Source: Gemmata sp. (GTDB taxonomy: Bacteria > Planctomycetota > Planctomycetia > Gemmatales > Gemmataceae). From it: a stretch of DNA of 64,000 nucleotides. Position 1 is the stretch's first letter; each line of letters begins with the position of its first letter. The stretch is from positions 21,419-85,418 of the forward strand of contig JANWYJ010000040.1 of the NCBI GenBank assembly GCA_025055115.1, written 5' to 3'. A model generated the notes under the pieces. It saw nothing but the letters and a program-made list of their open reading frames with translations. It ran no database searches and was not told the origin of the DNA. Both the position numbers and the translations under genes were made by a program. This document shows positions 55,467 to 62,625 of the stretch, in pieces.

Positions 55467-55667
55467 CAGATACGCAGGCGATCAGCGCTCCTCCTCCATC
55501 AGCGCTGCCCCGCTGAAGGCGGCGTGTCCACAAATGGATACTATTGTATACTTTCGTATAGTTACAATTGCGCATTCCTGTGGTGCGGAAGAATTTGACT
55601 TATACGTTAATTCATCCTAAGAGCAGGCCTGATCAGGGTTTCAGCGCGACATTCTAACATTCGCCGA

Positions 55668-55683
55668 CGTTCCACGTGGAACA
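55668..55683. other. parS-like centromere site
   Basis: cGTTCCACGTGGAACa: a perfect 14-bp palindrome at 55669-55682. It matches the bacterial chromosomal parS consensus TGTTCCACGTGGAACA at 15 of 16 positions. ParB binds such sites to separate chromosome origins, and they cluster near oriC. It lies in a gene-free AT-richer stretch, with another palindrome (cctgatcagg, 55628-55637) 30 bp away. No parA or parB gene is in the window. The long exact match makes chance unlikely but not excluded. Confidence 0.7.
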
Positions 55684-55706
55684 TTTCGCCAAAAGTCGAC
55701 ATCTGC

Positions 55707-55825
55707 CCCTCGGCATCGGCTCACGGCCACACCCGTGATGTCAGGGCCGCTTCCTGCGACCGTTCCTGTCGAACTGGTAACGTACACCCTCGGCATCGGC
55801 TCACGGCCACACCCGCGATGTCAGG
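55707..55825. repeat. 39-bp direct repeats, 80 bp apart
   Basis: Copies beginning ccctcggcatcggctcacgg lie at 55707-55745 and 55787-55825, with one mismatch (cccgtgatg against cccgcgatg). The end of the right copy overlaps the start of the next repeat pair. Confidence 0.9.
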
Positions 55826-55931
55826 AGTCGATTGAGTGCTTCGGCAAGGCTTTCTCCTCACAAAGCCCCCCCGAGCACAGGGTCGTTGTTCGTGTCAGTA
55901 GTCGATTTGGCACTTCGGCAAGGCTTTCTCC
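55819..55931. repeat. Pair of about 39-bp repeats, 74 bp apart, reaching into the LRR lipoprotein gene
   Basis: Copies at 55819-55857 and 55893-55931 share tgtcag-agtcgatt and cttcggcaaggctttctcc, with about five mismatches in between. The right copy holds the stop and last 12 codons of the minus-strand LRR gene (end 55895). The left copy is an untranslated relic of that gene end. Confidence 0.85.
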
Positions 55932-57043
55932 AACTCCCTTACGCCCGCGGCGGTGATTTTCGTATTGCGGATGGAAAGCCCCCACAGGTTGGGAAATCCG
56001 GCCAGGGTTTTGACCGAAGCATCGGATATCGTGGTACCCGAGAGGATGAGCAGTTCCAACTGGGTGAGTGGTTTGAGTGGTTCGATGGCCAAGTCGCTGA
56101 TGTCGTTGCGGGCCAGGGAAAGCTGTGTCAGTTTGGTGAAACGGGCGAGGTGGGCCGCGCCTGCGTCGGTGAGGCCGACGTTATCGAGCTGAAGAGTGGT
56201 CAGGTTGGTCAGGGGGGCCAGATGCGCTAACCCCGCATCGCCAATGGTAGTGTGATCGAGAATCAACGTTTGCAGATGCGTGAACTGTGCGACCTCCTTC
56301 AGACCGATGGCGGTAATCGCCGTGCCGGTCAGATTGAGCGTGCGGAGTTCCTTCAGCGGGGTCAGTGCTTTCAAACCGGCGTTGGTGATGAGCAATCGGG
56401 ATACGTCGAGATTCTTGAGTGTGGTGATTTGGCCCAGGGACGCCATGCCGGCGTCGTTGATCGGTGTGGTGCTGATATCCAGGGCCGTTAGCGCAGGTAG
56501 CTTGGTCAGTTCGACTAAACCAGCGTTGGTGACACGTGAACGGCTCAGATTGAGGGTGGTCAGTTTCTGCATCTTGGCGATCGAGGGCATTCCTTCATCG
56601 CTGACCCAGGTATTCACCAGGTGCAATTCGCGCACAGCGGGCAGTTCCGCCAGTGGCTTCAACCCCGCATCGGTAATGTTGTTGCCGTAGAGGATGACGA
56701 TTTCCAACGTGGGGATTGTGGCCAGATGGGCCAGCCCCTCTTCGGTGATACCGGGAGCGTTGATGGTGATAGCGCGAAGGCCGGTGAAGACCGACAACCG
56801 CTTCAAGTCGTGATCGCGCAGTTGTGTGCCGATAAGCCGGATGTCGGTGATCGTTCCCGCCGTGGAAGTGAAATACGCTCCCAGCGGTTCCAAATAGACG
56901 ATGGCCTCACGGAGCGGATCGGGCGGTGCTACGGCCGGGGAGCTATTCGGATCAGCCGAGGAGGGTAATGGTGCTGGTGCGGATTCGCCGCCCGAACAAC
57001 CAGCGAGAGATAGTATCAGTAGCCCGACGGGCAACCACCGCAT
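55895..57043 (-). CDS. Leucine-rich-repeat lipoprotein
   Basis: 382 residues. A lipoprotein signal (L-L-I-L-S-L-A-G-C) ends at Cys 19 or so, followed by a Ser/Pro-rich linker. About 12 leucine-rich repeats of 23-25 residues run to the C-terminus, with the pattern L-x-x-L-x-L-x-x-T-x-I-T-D-A-G-L. Examples are L-N-L-S-R-S-R-V-T-N-A-G-L and L-I-L-S-G-T-T-I-S-D-A-S-V. This T-x-I-T-D-x-G-L repeat type is very common in Gemmata relatives. It would sit on the membrane surface as a protein-binding scaffold. ATG 57043 has agggg 7 bp upstream. Partner unknown. Confidence 0.9.
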   Translation of the reverse strand: MRWLPVGLLILSLAGCSGGESAPAPLPSSADPNSSPAVAPPDPLREAIVYLEPLGAYFTSTAGTITDIRLIGTQLRDHDLKRLSVFTGLRAITINAPGITEEGLAHLATIPTLEIVILYGNNITDAGLKPLAELPAVRELHLVNTWVSDEGMPSIAKMQKLTTLNLSRSRVTNAGLVELTKLPALTALDISTTPINDAGMASLGQITTLKNLDVSRLLITNAGLKALTPLKELRTLNLTGTAITAIGLKEVAQFTHLQTLILDHTTIGDAGLAHLAPLTNLTTLQLDNVGLTDAGAAHLARFTKLTQLSLARNDISDLAIEPLKPLTQLELLILSGTTISDASVKTLAGFPNLWGLSIRNTKITAAGVRELEKALPKCQIDY

Positions 57044-57201
57044 CAGCGTACCCCTGAAAACCAGCATCATTCCCCTAGATTGAGCCTATCGCGAGCTCTG
57101 GCGAATCGCAACGTGATCAAGATTTTCTCATCGGTGGTTTCTGCCGCTTCTGAGAGTGCGCATTTTCGTATCTTGAAGGCAGACATTCCGGAGGGTTGGC
57201 T

Positions 57202-58206
57202 ATGAAAGCGGTTGTGCTGCAAAGTGGTTTCGGATTAGACAATATCGCCGTAGTCGAGCGCCCCGAGCCGACACCGCAAACGGGGCAAATACTGGTGCGG
57301 CTGCGCGCGGCTTCGCTGAATTATCGCGACTTGCTCATCGCCAAAGGATTGTATAACCCCAAACTGGCGCTGCCGCGGATACTCGGTTCCGACGGGGCTG
57401 GAGAAGTGGTTGCGGTGGGTGCTGGCGTGAGCCGATGGCAAGTCGGTGATCGTGTTGCCGGCTGCTTCATGCCACTGTGGCAGGATGGCCCCATTTCCGA
57501 GGCCGTAACGAAAGTGACCTTGGGCAGCGAACGGGATGGTACCTTCGCGGAGTATTTAGCGATTGAAGAAACCGCCGTGGTGCGAATTCCCGAGCACTTG
57601 AGCTTTGCAGAAGCGGCCACGCTGCCCTGCGCGGCGGTCACCGCGTGGAATGCGCTGGTCGAAGCGCAGACCGGTCCTGGCACCACGGTGCTACTGCAAG
57701 GCACCGGTGGCGTCTCGATCTTCGCTTTGCAATTCGCCAAAGCTCTGGGGGCGAAGGTGTTGATCACTTCCAGCAGCGATGCGAAGCTGGCCCGAGCCAT
57801 GCAACTGGGGGCCGACGCGACTACCAACTACACAACCAACCCCGATTGGGACAAATGGGCGCGGCAGCAAACCGAAGGCCGCGGCGTCGATGTGGTCGTT
57901 GAGGTCGGCGGTGCCGGAACACTCGAACGGTCGCTGAAGGCCGTTCGTACCGGGGGGCATGTCGCCCTCATCGGCATTCTTGCAGGAGCGGGCAACTTCA
58001 ACCCGCTGCTGGTGTTGATGAAAGCGGTGCGGCTCCAGGGGGTTTTCGTGGGTTCACGGGCAATGTTTGAAGCGATGAATCGCTTGATCGCCGACCACCA
58101 ACTTCGCCCTGTGATCGACAAGACTTTTCCACTGACGCAAGCCCCGGCCGCACTCCACCATCTCGAAAGCGGTTCGCACTTCGGCAAGGTCGTGCTGACG
58201 ATGTGA
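57202..58206 (+). CDS. MDR-superfamily NAD(P)-dependent dehydrogenase / quinone reductase-like
   Basis: 334 residues. The GroES-like N-domain has [10 protein letters not shown] and V-G-D-R-V-A-G-C-F. The Rossmann part has [10 protein letters not shown] (family motif GxGxxG/GTGGV). Next comes [10 protein letters not shown]. The zinc ligands of classical alcohol dehydrogenases are not evident, which points to the zinc-free quinone-oxidoreductase or crotonyl-reductase side of the family. ATG 57202 follows ggagggttggct. It is divergent from the LRR lipoprotein gene (159 bp) and followed by a 22-bp repeat array. Confidence 0.9.
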   Translation: MKAVVLQSGFGLDNIAVVERPEPTPQTGQILVRLRAASLNYRDLLIAKGLYNPKLALPRILGSDGAGEVVAVGAGVSRWQVGDRVAGCFMPLWQDGPISEAVTKVTLGSERDGTFAEYLAIEETAVVRIPEHLSFAEAATLPCAAVTAWNALVEAQTGPGTTVLLQGTGGVSIFALQFAKALGAKVLITSSSDAKLARAMQLGADATTNYTTNPDWDKWARQQTEGRGVDVVVEVGGAGTLERSLKAVRTGGHVALIGILAGAGNFNPLLVLMKAVRLQGVFVGSRAMFEAMNRLIADHQLRPVIDKTFPLTQAPAALHHLESGSHFGKVVLTM

Positions 58207-58242
58207 GCGGCTTAGCATCTCCCGGGGAACCGCGCCATAGGC

Positions 58243-58423
58243 TCATCGCCAAGGCCGTTCATTGCAAGCGTTGGCGGTAGGCCTGAAGTCCACTGGCGGT
58301 AGGCCTGAAGTCGACTGGCGGTAGGCCTGAAGTCGACTGGTGGTAGGCCTGAAGTCGACTGGCGGCTTTGTGATCATCAAGGTTCATCGTCAAGGCTACT
58401 CATCGTCAAGGCCATTCATTGCA
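58243..58423. repeat. 24-bp repeats reaching into the sulfatase-like gene end
   Basis: The stretch tcatcg[ct]caaggcc[ga]ttcattgca occurs at 58243-58266 and 58400-58423, with a shorter relative (tcatcgtcaaggct) at 58384. The right copy includes the stop of the sulfatase-like gene (58416). The 22-bp array lies between the copies. Confidence 0.75.
58272..58359. repeat. Four tandem copies of a 22-bp unit
   Basis: Unit tggcggtaggcctgaagtcg(ac) at 58272, 58294, 58316 and 58338, each 22 bp, with only one-base changes. A partial fifth (tggcgg) follows at 58360. Each unit holds the palindrome aggcct. It fills the gap between the converging MDR and sulfatase-like genes. Confidence 0.95.
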
Positions 58424-59636
58424 GGGCCTGGCGGAGCTGAGCTTCCAGCTCGTCGGCCCGTTCAATATTCCGGGGCCGAAGGTCGTTCACCTCCCAGCGG
58501 TCGTCGGGTTTTTCGAAGAGCATGGGTGCGCGAGGTGGATCGCCTTCAGGAACCCGTGTCGGGACTAGCAAAGCCCACTCATCGGTGCGCAGCGCACACT
58601 CCGCAGCGCCGCCGACTTCGAGCGCTGTGACGGCGTATGGGCGTAACGATGCCGCTTCACCACGAAGCAGTGGGAGAAGGTTGAAGCTATTGTCGTCGCT
58701 GGTCGGCGTGGAACCCAAAAGCGCCAACAGTGTGGGGTAGAGGTCGGGTGGCTGGGTGAACCCCGCGACACGCCGGCCGCATTGCTCGGCCCCCGGAAGC
58801 CGCACGATCAGCGGTAAGTGAACCAACTCCTCATGCAACCACGGCCGGTACAACCCCACCTGACCATGTTCCCCCAGCGGCAACCCCCAGTCGGAAGTCA
58901 CGATCCATACCGCCGACTGATCGAAGCCTTTGCGGCGCAATTCGTCGAACAGTTGCCCCAATTCGGCATCGAGTTTCGTCACAACCGCCGCGAAGCTGCG
59001 GTGCAGATAATCCCAAGCGTCCAGGTCTTTGGGATCGAAAAAACCGATGGGGGGATCAGCCCAGGGCGGCACCGGTTCATCGGCCGCGGCGGATTCGGCC
59101 GCAGCAGCTTCAGGTGAGTCACGTTCCTCATTCGTCGCTTCGGTTTCCTTGTGGTGCTTCTCTGTTTCCGCCGAGGTTTCAGGTTCATCATGAAGGTAGG
59201 CTTCGAACACCTCGGCCGGTACGTCCCAGGGTGGCAGGAGCCGGTCGATTTCGATGACCAGCAGCAAGTCGGGGATATTAGCCAGTCGGTCGAGCCAAGT
59301 GGGGAAGCGGCGGAGCAATTCCTCCAAGGGCGACGAATCATCCGTTTGCGGTCGGGCGTCGAACACTTCGCTCCAGTGGGCGTAGTACTCATCGGGCAGG
59401 TCCGTATCAGGGTGATTGGCGCGAATGAGGAAGGTGGGGCAGGGGAAGCGGTGGGGGCCATCGCGGAGCCAGGCGCGCCGAGCGGCGGCTGGCTCGGGGC
59501 AGTCACTGATGTGCCGGTCGAAGACAACACCTTCCGACGCCAAGCGGTCGAGGTGTGGAGTTCCCACCCAATCGTTGCCGTAGGTTCCCAGCCAACCAGC
59601 CGGGCCGCCGTGGATCGCAAAAAGAATGACTCTCAT
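58416..59636 (-). CDS. Sulfatase/alkaline-phosphatase-fold protein with degraded active site
   Basis: 406 residues, no signal peptide. Fold marks are present: G-W-L-G-T-Y-G-N near the start, T-P-H-L-D-R-L-A-S-E-G-V-V-F-D, later W-I-V-T-S-D-W-G and G-E-H-G, then P-L-I-V-R-L-P-G. But the metal-binding D-D before the first motif is I-H-G-G-P, and the C-x-P-x-R formylglycine motif is not found (D-C-P-E-P-A-A-A-R-R at its place). The S-D-H-G motif reads S-D-W-G. A 45-residue Glu/Ala-rich insertion interrupts the middle. Probably not a working sulfatase. Its start is 12 bp from the divergent permease gene, so the pair may be co-regulated. Confidence 0.75.
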   Translation of the reverse strand: MRVILFAIHGGPAGWLGTYGNDWVGTPHLDRLASEGVVFDRHISDCPEPAAARRAWLRDGPHRFPCPTFLIRANHPDTDLPDEYYAHWSEVFDARPQTDDSSPLEELLRRFPTWLDRLANIPDLLLVIEIDRLLPPWDVPAEVFEAYLHDEPETSAETEKHHKETEATNEERDSPEAAAAESAAADEPVPPWADPPIGFFDPKDLDAWDYLHRSFAAVVTKLDAELGQLFDELRRKGFDQSAVWIVTSDWGLPLGEHGQVGLYRPWLHEELVHLPLIVRLPGAEQCGRRVAGFTQPPDLYPTLLALLGSTPTSDDNSFNLLPLLRGEAASLRPYAVTALEVGGAAECALRTDEWALLVPTRVPEGDPPRAPMLFEKPDDRWEVNDLRPRNIERADELEAQLRQALQ

Positions 59637-59648
59637 CGAGCGGATTGT

Positions 59649-61565
59649 ATGCCGGGTTGCGAAGATGGGCTATCCGGTGGCCATCCCGACGATAAGCTAA
59701 CCGAACAGCTTGTGGTTCGGGAGGTTGTGGAGGTTCGCGTGCTTGGCCCGATTTTTTCGCGCGAAGTGGTGACGGTACCCCGCCGCAGTGGCCACTTCGC
59801 GTCGCGGATGGCTTTGGTGGGGCTGCTGGGGATTCTCGGCATCACAACGTGGCAAGCAACCATTGGCTTTGCGCGCGACGCTACCTTAGGCGAAACGGCC
59901 AGCGTCGGCCTGTTGTTATTTCAAATCATCGCCTATGTTCAACTCTTGCTGACGCTGTTTTTCGCGGCTCTTTCCGCGGCCAGCGCAGTGTCCCAAGAGA
60001 AAGATCGCCGTACCTTCGTGCTGCTGCTGCTCACGGACATGCGCGATTACGAAATTGTCCTGGGCAAGCTGCTGGGGGCACTGTTGCCGATTCTTATTCA
60101 GTTGTTCATTATCACTCCGGTCTTGGCGATGTTGCTTTTGTTGGGTGGGATTGCGCCCAGCCAAGTTGTTCAGGCCGTCTTGGTACTGTTAGCCTCGGCA
60201 ATCGCGGCCGGTTCGCTGGGTGGTTTGGTCGCCCTGTGGCGTGATAAAACCTATCAGGCGTTGGCGTTATCGGTACTGTTTTTGGTGCTGTATGTCTGTG
60301 TCACTCAGGCGTTGAGTGTCGTGGGGCCGTGGCTGGCCCCGGGTGTCGATTGGGTACTCGTGCAAGCGTGGTGCGATCCATTCATCGTGATGCAAACGGT
60401 TCTGGAACCGGGGGTGGATGTTGCCGGCACGATTCCCCCCACCTATGGCTTTGTGGCCGTGATGCTGCTGTGGTGCGCGTTACTCAACGGTGTGGGCATC
60501 TGGAAATTGCGGCGATGGAACCCCAGCGGCGAGCCAATCATGCAACGGGAAACGATTATTCCCGAAGAGCAACTCGATGAGGCGATTGAAGCGGAGAAAC
60601 GCGCGCGGGCGCATGCAGCCCCTGGCCCAGCGCGGGAAGTTTGGCCCAACCCCATCCTGTGGCGGGAAATTCGCACCCTGGCCTATGGCCGGCGGCCTCT
60701 TCTGGTCAAACTCGCCTACGGCATCGTGTTGGCACTCATTTTGTACTTTGCGATCAGTGAACTGAATCGGCCTGGGGGAAGGCCAGCGTTTGCGGCGGCC
60801 TATGGGTTGGTACCCGTCGCCGTTTTGAGTTTGCTGCTCGTGGCGGCCCAAGCGGTCACGTCGGTCACATCCGAACGCGATGGCGGTGCCCTGGATGTTC
60901 TGCTGGTGACCGATATTTCCCCTCAAGAGTTCGTGTTCGGAAAGTTCCTCGGGGTTCTCTACAACTGCAAGGAATACATCGTTCCGCCGTTGGCATTGGC
61001 GATCTTTTATGCCCTGCGCGGAGCGTTGGCGCGGCCGGCGGCCGGTGGCGATGCATTAGCAGCCCAATTCGGCCCCCTGGTGGCGGTCATGGGCGCCTTG
61101 GTGGTACTCTTTCTCTTTGCTGTGACGTTGGGGCTGCACGTTTCCCTGCGAATCACGCAAAGCCGCGTGGCGATTGTGCAAACCCTCGGTACGATCTTCT
61201 TCCTGTCAATCGGTACCTTGATCTGCATTTACTTGATCGTGATCAACGGTGGTAGCTTTGCCAATCAGTGGCTCAGCTTCATTGCCTTCCTCGTGTTGGG
61301 CATCGGCGGGCTGTTGTATGTGTTGAGTGCCGATCGACCGTCACCGGCGTTGACAGTGGCCAGCGTGATTTGCCCACTGGCGATGTTCTACTGCATCGTC
61401 AACGTCCTGATTGGTCGCCCCGGAACGGAGGAATCCAGTGACCCCCTCGTGCCCTTTTTGGTACTGGGCGGATCATTCGGCTTCGCCATCGCGGCGATGC
61501 TTGTGCCTCTTCTGACCGAGTTCGACGTTGCCTTGGGCCGAACGGCACAGCCGAATGAAAGCTGA
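59649..61565 (+). CDS. ABC-2-type transporter permease (tandem two-half protein)
   Basis: 638 residues with about 12 membrane spans in two halves. Each half carries a similar cytoplasmic motif after its second span: S-Q-E-K-D-R-R-T-F at about 108 and T-S-E-R-D-G-G-A-L in the second half, both followed by L-L-x-T-D. That points to internal duplication of an ABC-2 permease domain. A charged linker (about 290-330) joins them. Such permeases, common in planctomycetes, work with a separate ATPase, not seen here, to export lipids, polysaccharides or peptides. ATG 59649 is the likely start; the open frame before it overlaps the sulfatase gene. Confidence 0.8.
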   Translation: MPGCEDGLSGGHPDDKLTEQLVVREVVEVRVLGPIFSREVVTVPRRSGHFASRMALVGLLGILGITTWQATIGFARDATLGETASVGLLLFQIIAYVQLLLTLFFAALSAASAVSQEKDRRTFVLLLLTDMRDYEIVLGKLLGALLPILIQLFIITPVLAMLLLLGGIAPSQVVQAVLVLLASAIAAGSLGGLVALWRDKTYQALALSVLFLVLYVCVTQALSVVGPWLAPGVDWVLVQAWCDPFIVMQTVLEPGVDVAGTIPPTYGFVAVMLLWCALLNGVGIWKLRRWNPSGEPIMQRETIIPEEQLDEAIEAEKRARAHAAPGPAREVWPNPILWREIRTLAYGRRPLLVKLAYGIVLALILYFAISELNRPGGRPAFAAAYGLVPVAVLSLLLVAAQAVTSVTSERDGGALDVLLVTDISPQEFVFGKFLGVLYNCKEYIVPPLALAIFYALRGALARPAAGGDALAAQFGPLVAVMGALVVLFLFAVTLGLHVSLRITQSRVAIVQTLGTIFFLSIGTLICIYLIVINGGSFANQWLSFIAFLVLGIGGLLYVLSADRPSPALTVASVICPLAMFYCIVNVLIGRPGTEESSDPLVPFLVLGGSFGFAIAAMLVPLLTEFDVALGRTAQPNES

Positions 61566-61665
61566 GACGAAGCTGGGCCGGCGTCTGCGGCTACCATCTG
61601 CCCACCGAGGTCATCAGTAGTTCTATCAAAGGCCGAACACCCCCTGTCGACCGTCCTGATCAGGG

Positions 61666-62013
61666 TCAATCAAACCATTCGTCGGCCGGGTTGAAGGGCG
61701 GAACGACGATGTTGAGAATGGTCATAGGACTGAGAGCGCGATGGCGCACACCGGGAGGAATCAAGACCGCCACGCCCGGTTTCACAGGAACCCGCACACC
61801 GTCGAGTTCCAAGGCCGCATCGGCACCGCATTCGAGAATCACATACGTTTCAGTCTGCTCTTTGTGGTAATGGACACGGGCATCGTCTAGAATCTGGACC
61901 CGATGCACACTCAACGGCGCGCCGGGCAGCTCTGTGAAGGCTCGTTGCGCCCACCCACAAGGGCAGCGCAGCGCTGGCACGGCGGTCAAATCAACAACAG
62001 CGGCCGACGGCAT
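61666..62013 (-). CDS. Cupin-domain protein
   Basis: About 115 residues from ATG 62013; GTG 62022 and TTG 62037 are other possible starts and no ribosome binding site decides. Single cupin: motif 1 H-Y-H-K-E-Q-T-E-T-Y-V-I-L-E and motif 2 P-G-V-A-V-L-I-P-P-G-V-R-H-R-A, which supply the usual His/Glu metal ligands. Small cupins are sugar isomerases, dioxygenases or ligand sensors; not resolvable here. It lies downstream of the 103-residue gene on the same strand. Confidence 0.85.
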   Translation of the reverse strand: MPSAAVVDLTAVPALRCPCGWAQRAFTELPGAPLSVHRVQILDDARVHYHKEQTETYVILECGADAALELDGVRVPVKPGVAVLIPPGVRHRALSPMTILNIVVPPFNPADEWFD

Positions 62014-62064
62014 TTCAGGCACACTGAGAGAGTCCAATAAAGGCAGGGTTACATCGGGGCGACG

Positions 62065-62376
62065 TTACATCACGCGGTCGTGGGCCCAAGCCCAGCGGCG
62101 GCCGGTGAGGAACTCTTTGTATTCTTGGTCTGTCGGTTCGTGAAGAGTGGCCGGGTCGAAGGCGGCATTGACCAATCGCAACAACGGCACGATGTCGGCG
62201 TCGCGGTAGCCGATGCCGCGGAGTTCAAAGTAGTCCTTGTTGACATCGATCAACTGGTAACGGTCGAGGAACACGCGAACCATCCACAGTTCGCGGAGTT
62301 CCCACCGTGTCCGTTTGACGAACTGAACAGCCGCTATCAGGTCGGTGAATTCAGCACTAGCAACAAGGTGACTCAT
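62065..62376 (-). CDS. Small protein of unknown function
   Basis: 103 residues, no signal or membrane span. Amphipathic helices alternate with strand-like pieces (W-E-L-R-E-L-W-M-V-R-V-F-L-D, D-V-N-K-D-Y-F-E-L-R). It ends with Trp-rich R-R-W-A-W-A-H-D-R-V-M. It lies between the ferredoxin oxidoreductase and the cupin gene on the same strand. Site before ATG is weak. No family recognised. Confidence 0.55.
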   Translation of the reverse strand: MSHLVASAEFTDLIAAVQFVKRTRWELRELWMVRVFLDRYQLIDVNKDYFELRGIGYRDADIVPLLRLVNAAFDPATLHEPTDQEYKEFLTGRRWAWAHDRVM

Positions 62377-62514
62377 ACTTTCATCACTCGTTGGCCTTGG
62401 GCCATCGGTTGCAGGTGGCGGCGTTGCAGGCCCTTCTGGCCTTCTTTCGCGTCAGGACTTCCCAAGGTCTGGACTGACTCCACACGGCCAGCCGGCGGTT
62501 ATCCGCCGACATCT

Positions 62515-62625
62515 GTGGGGTTGAGGGTAATCCGGCCAATTCCTGTAACAGCTCTTGCCAGCGACTTGGCAATCGCTGACTTACCAAGTGGGGTTTAGCG
62601 TAATCCGGCCAATTCCTGTAAGAGT
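62515..62625. repeat. Pair of 38-bp repeats, 73 bp apart, reaching into the PFOR gene
   Basis: Copies at 62515-62552 and 62588-62625 share gtgggg-t and then a 23-base core taatccggccaattcctgta, a, plus further matches. The right copy contains the stop and last codons of the oxidoreductase (end 62595), the left copy is intergenic. Period and layout equal those at 11933 and 44080. The gap 62377-62594 holds nothing else. Confidence 0.9.
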
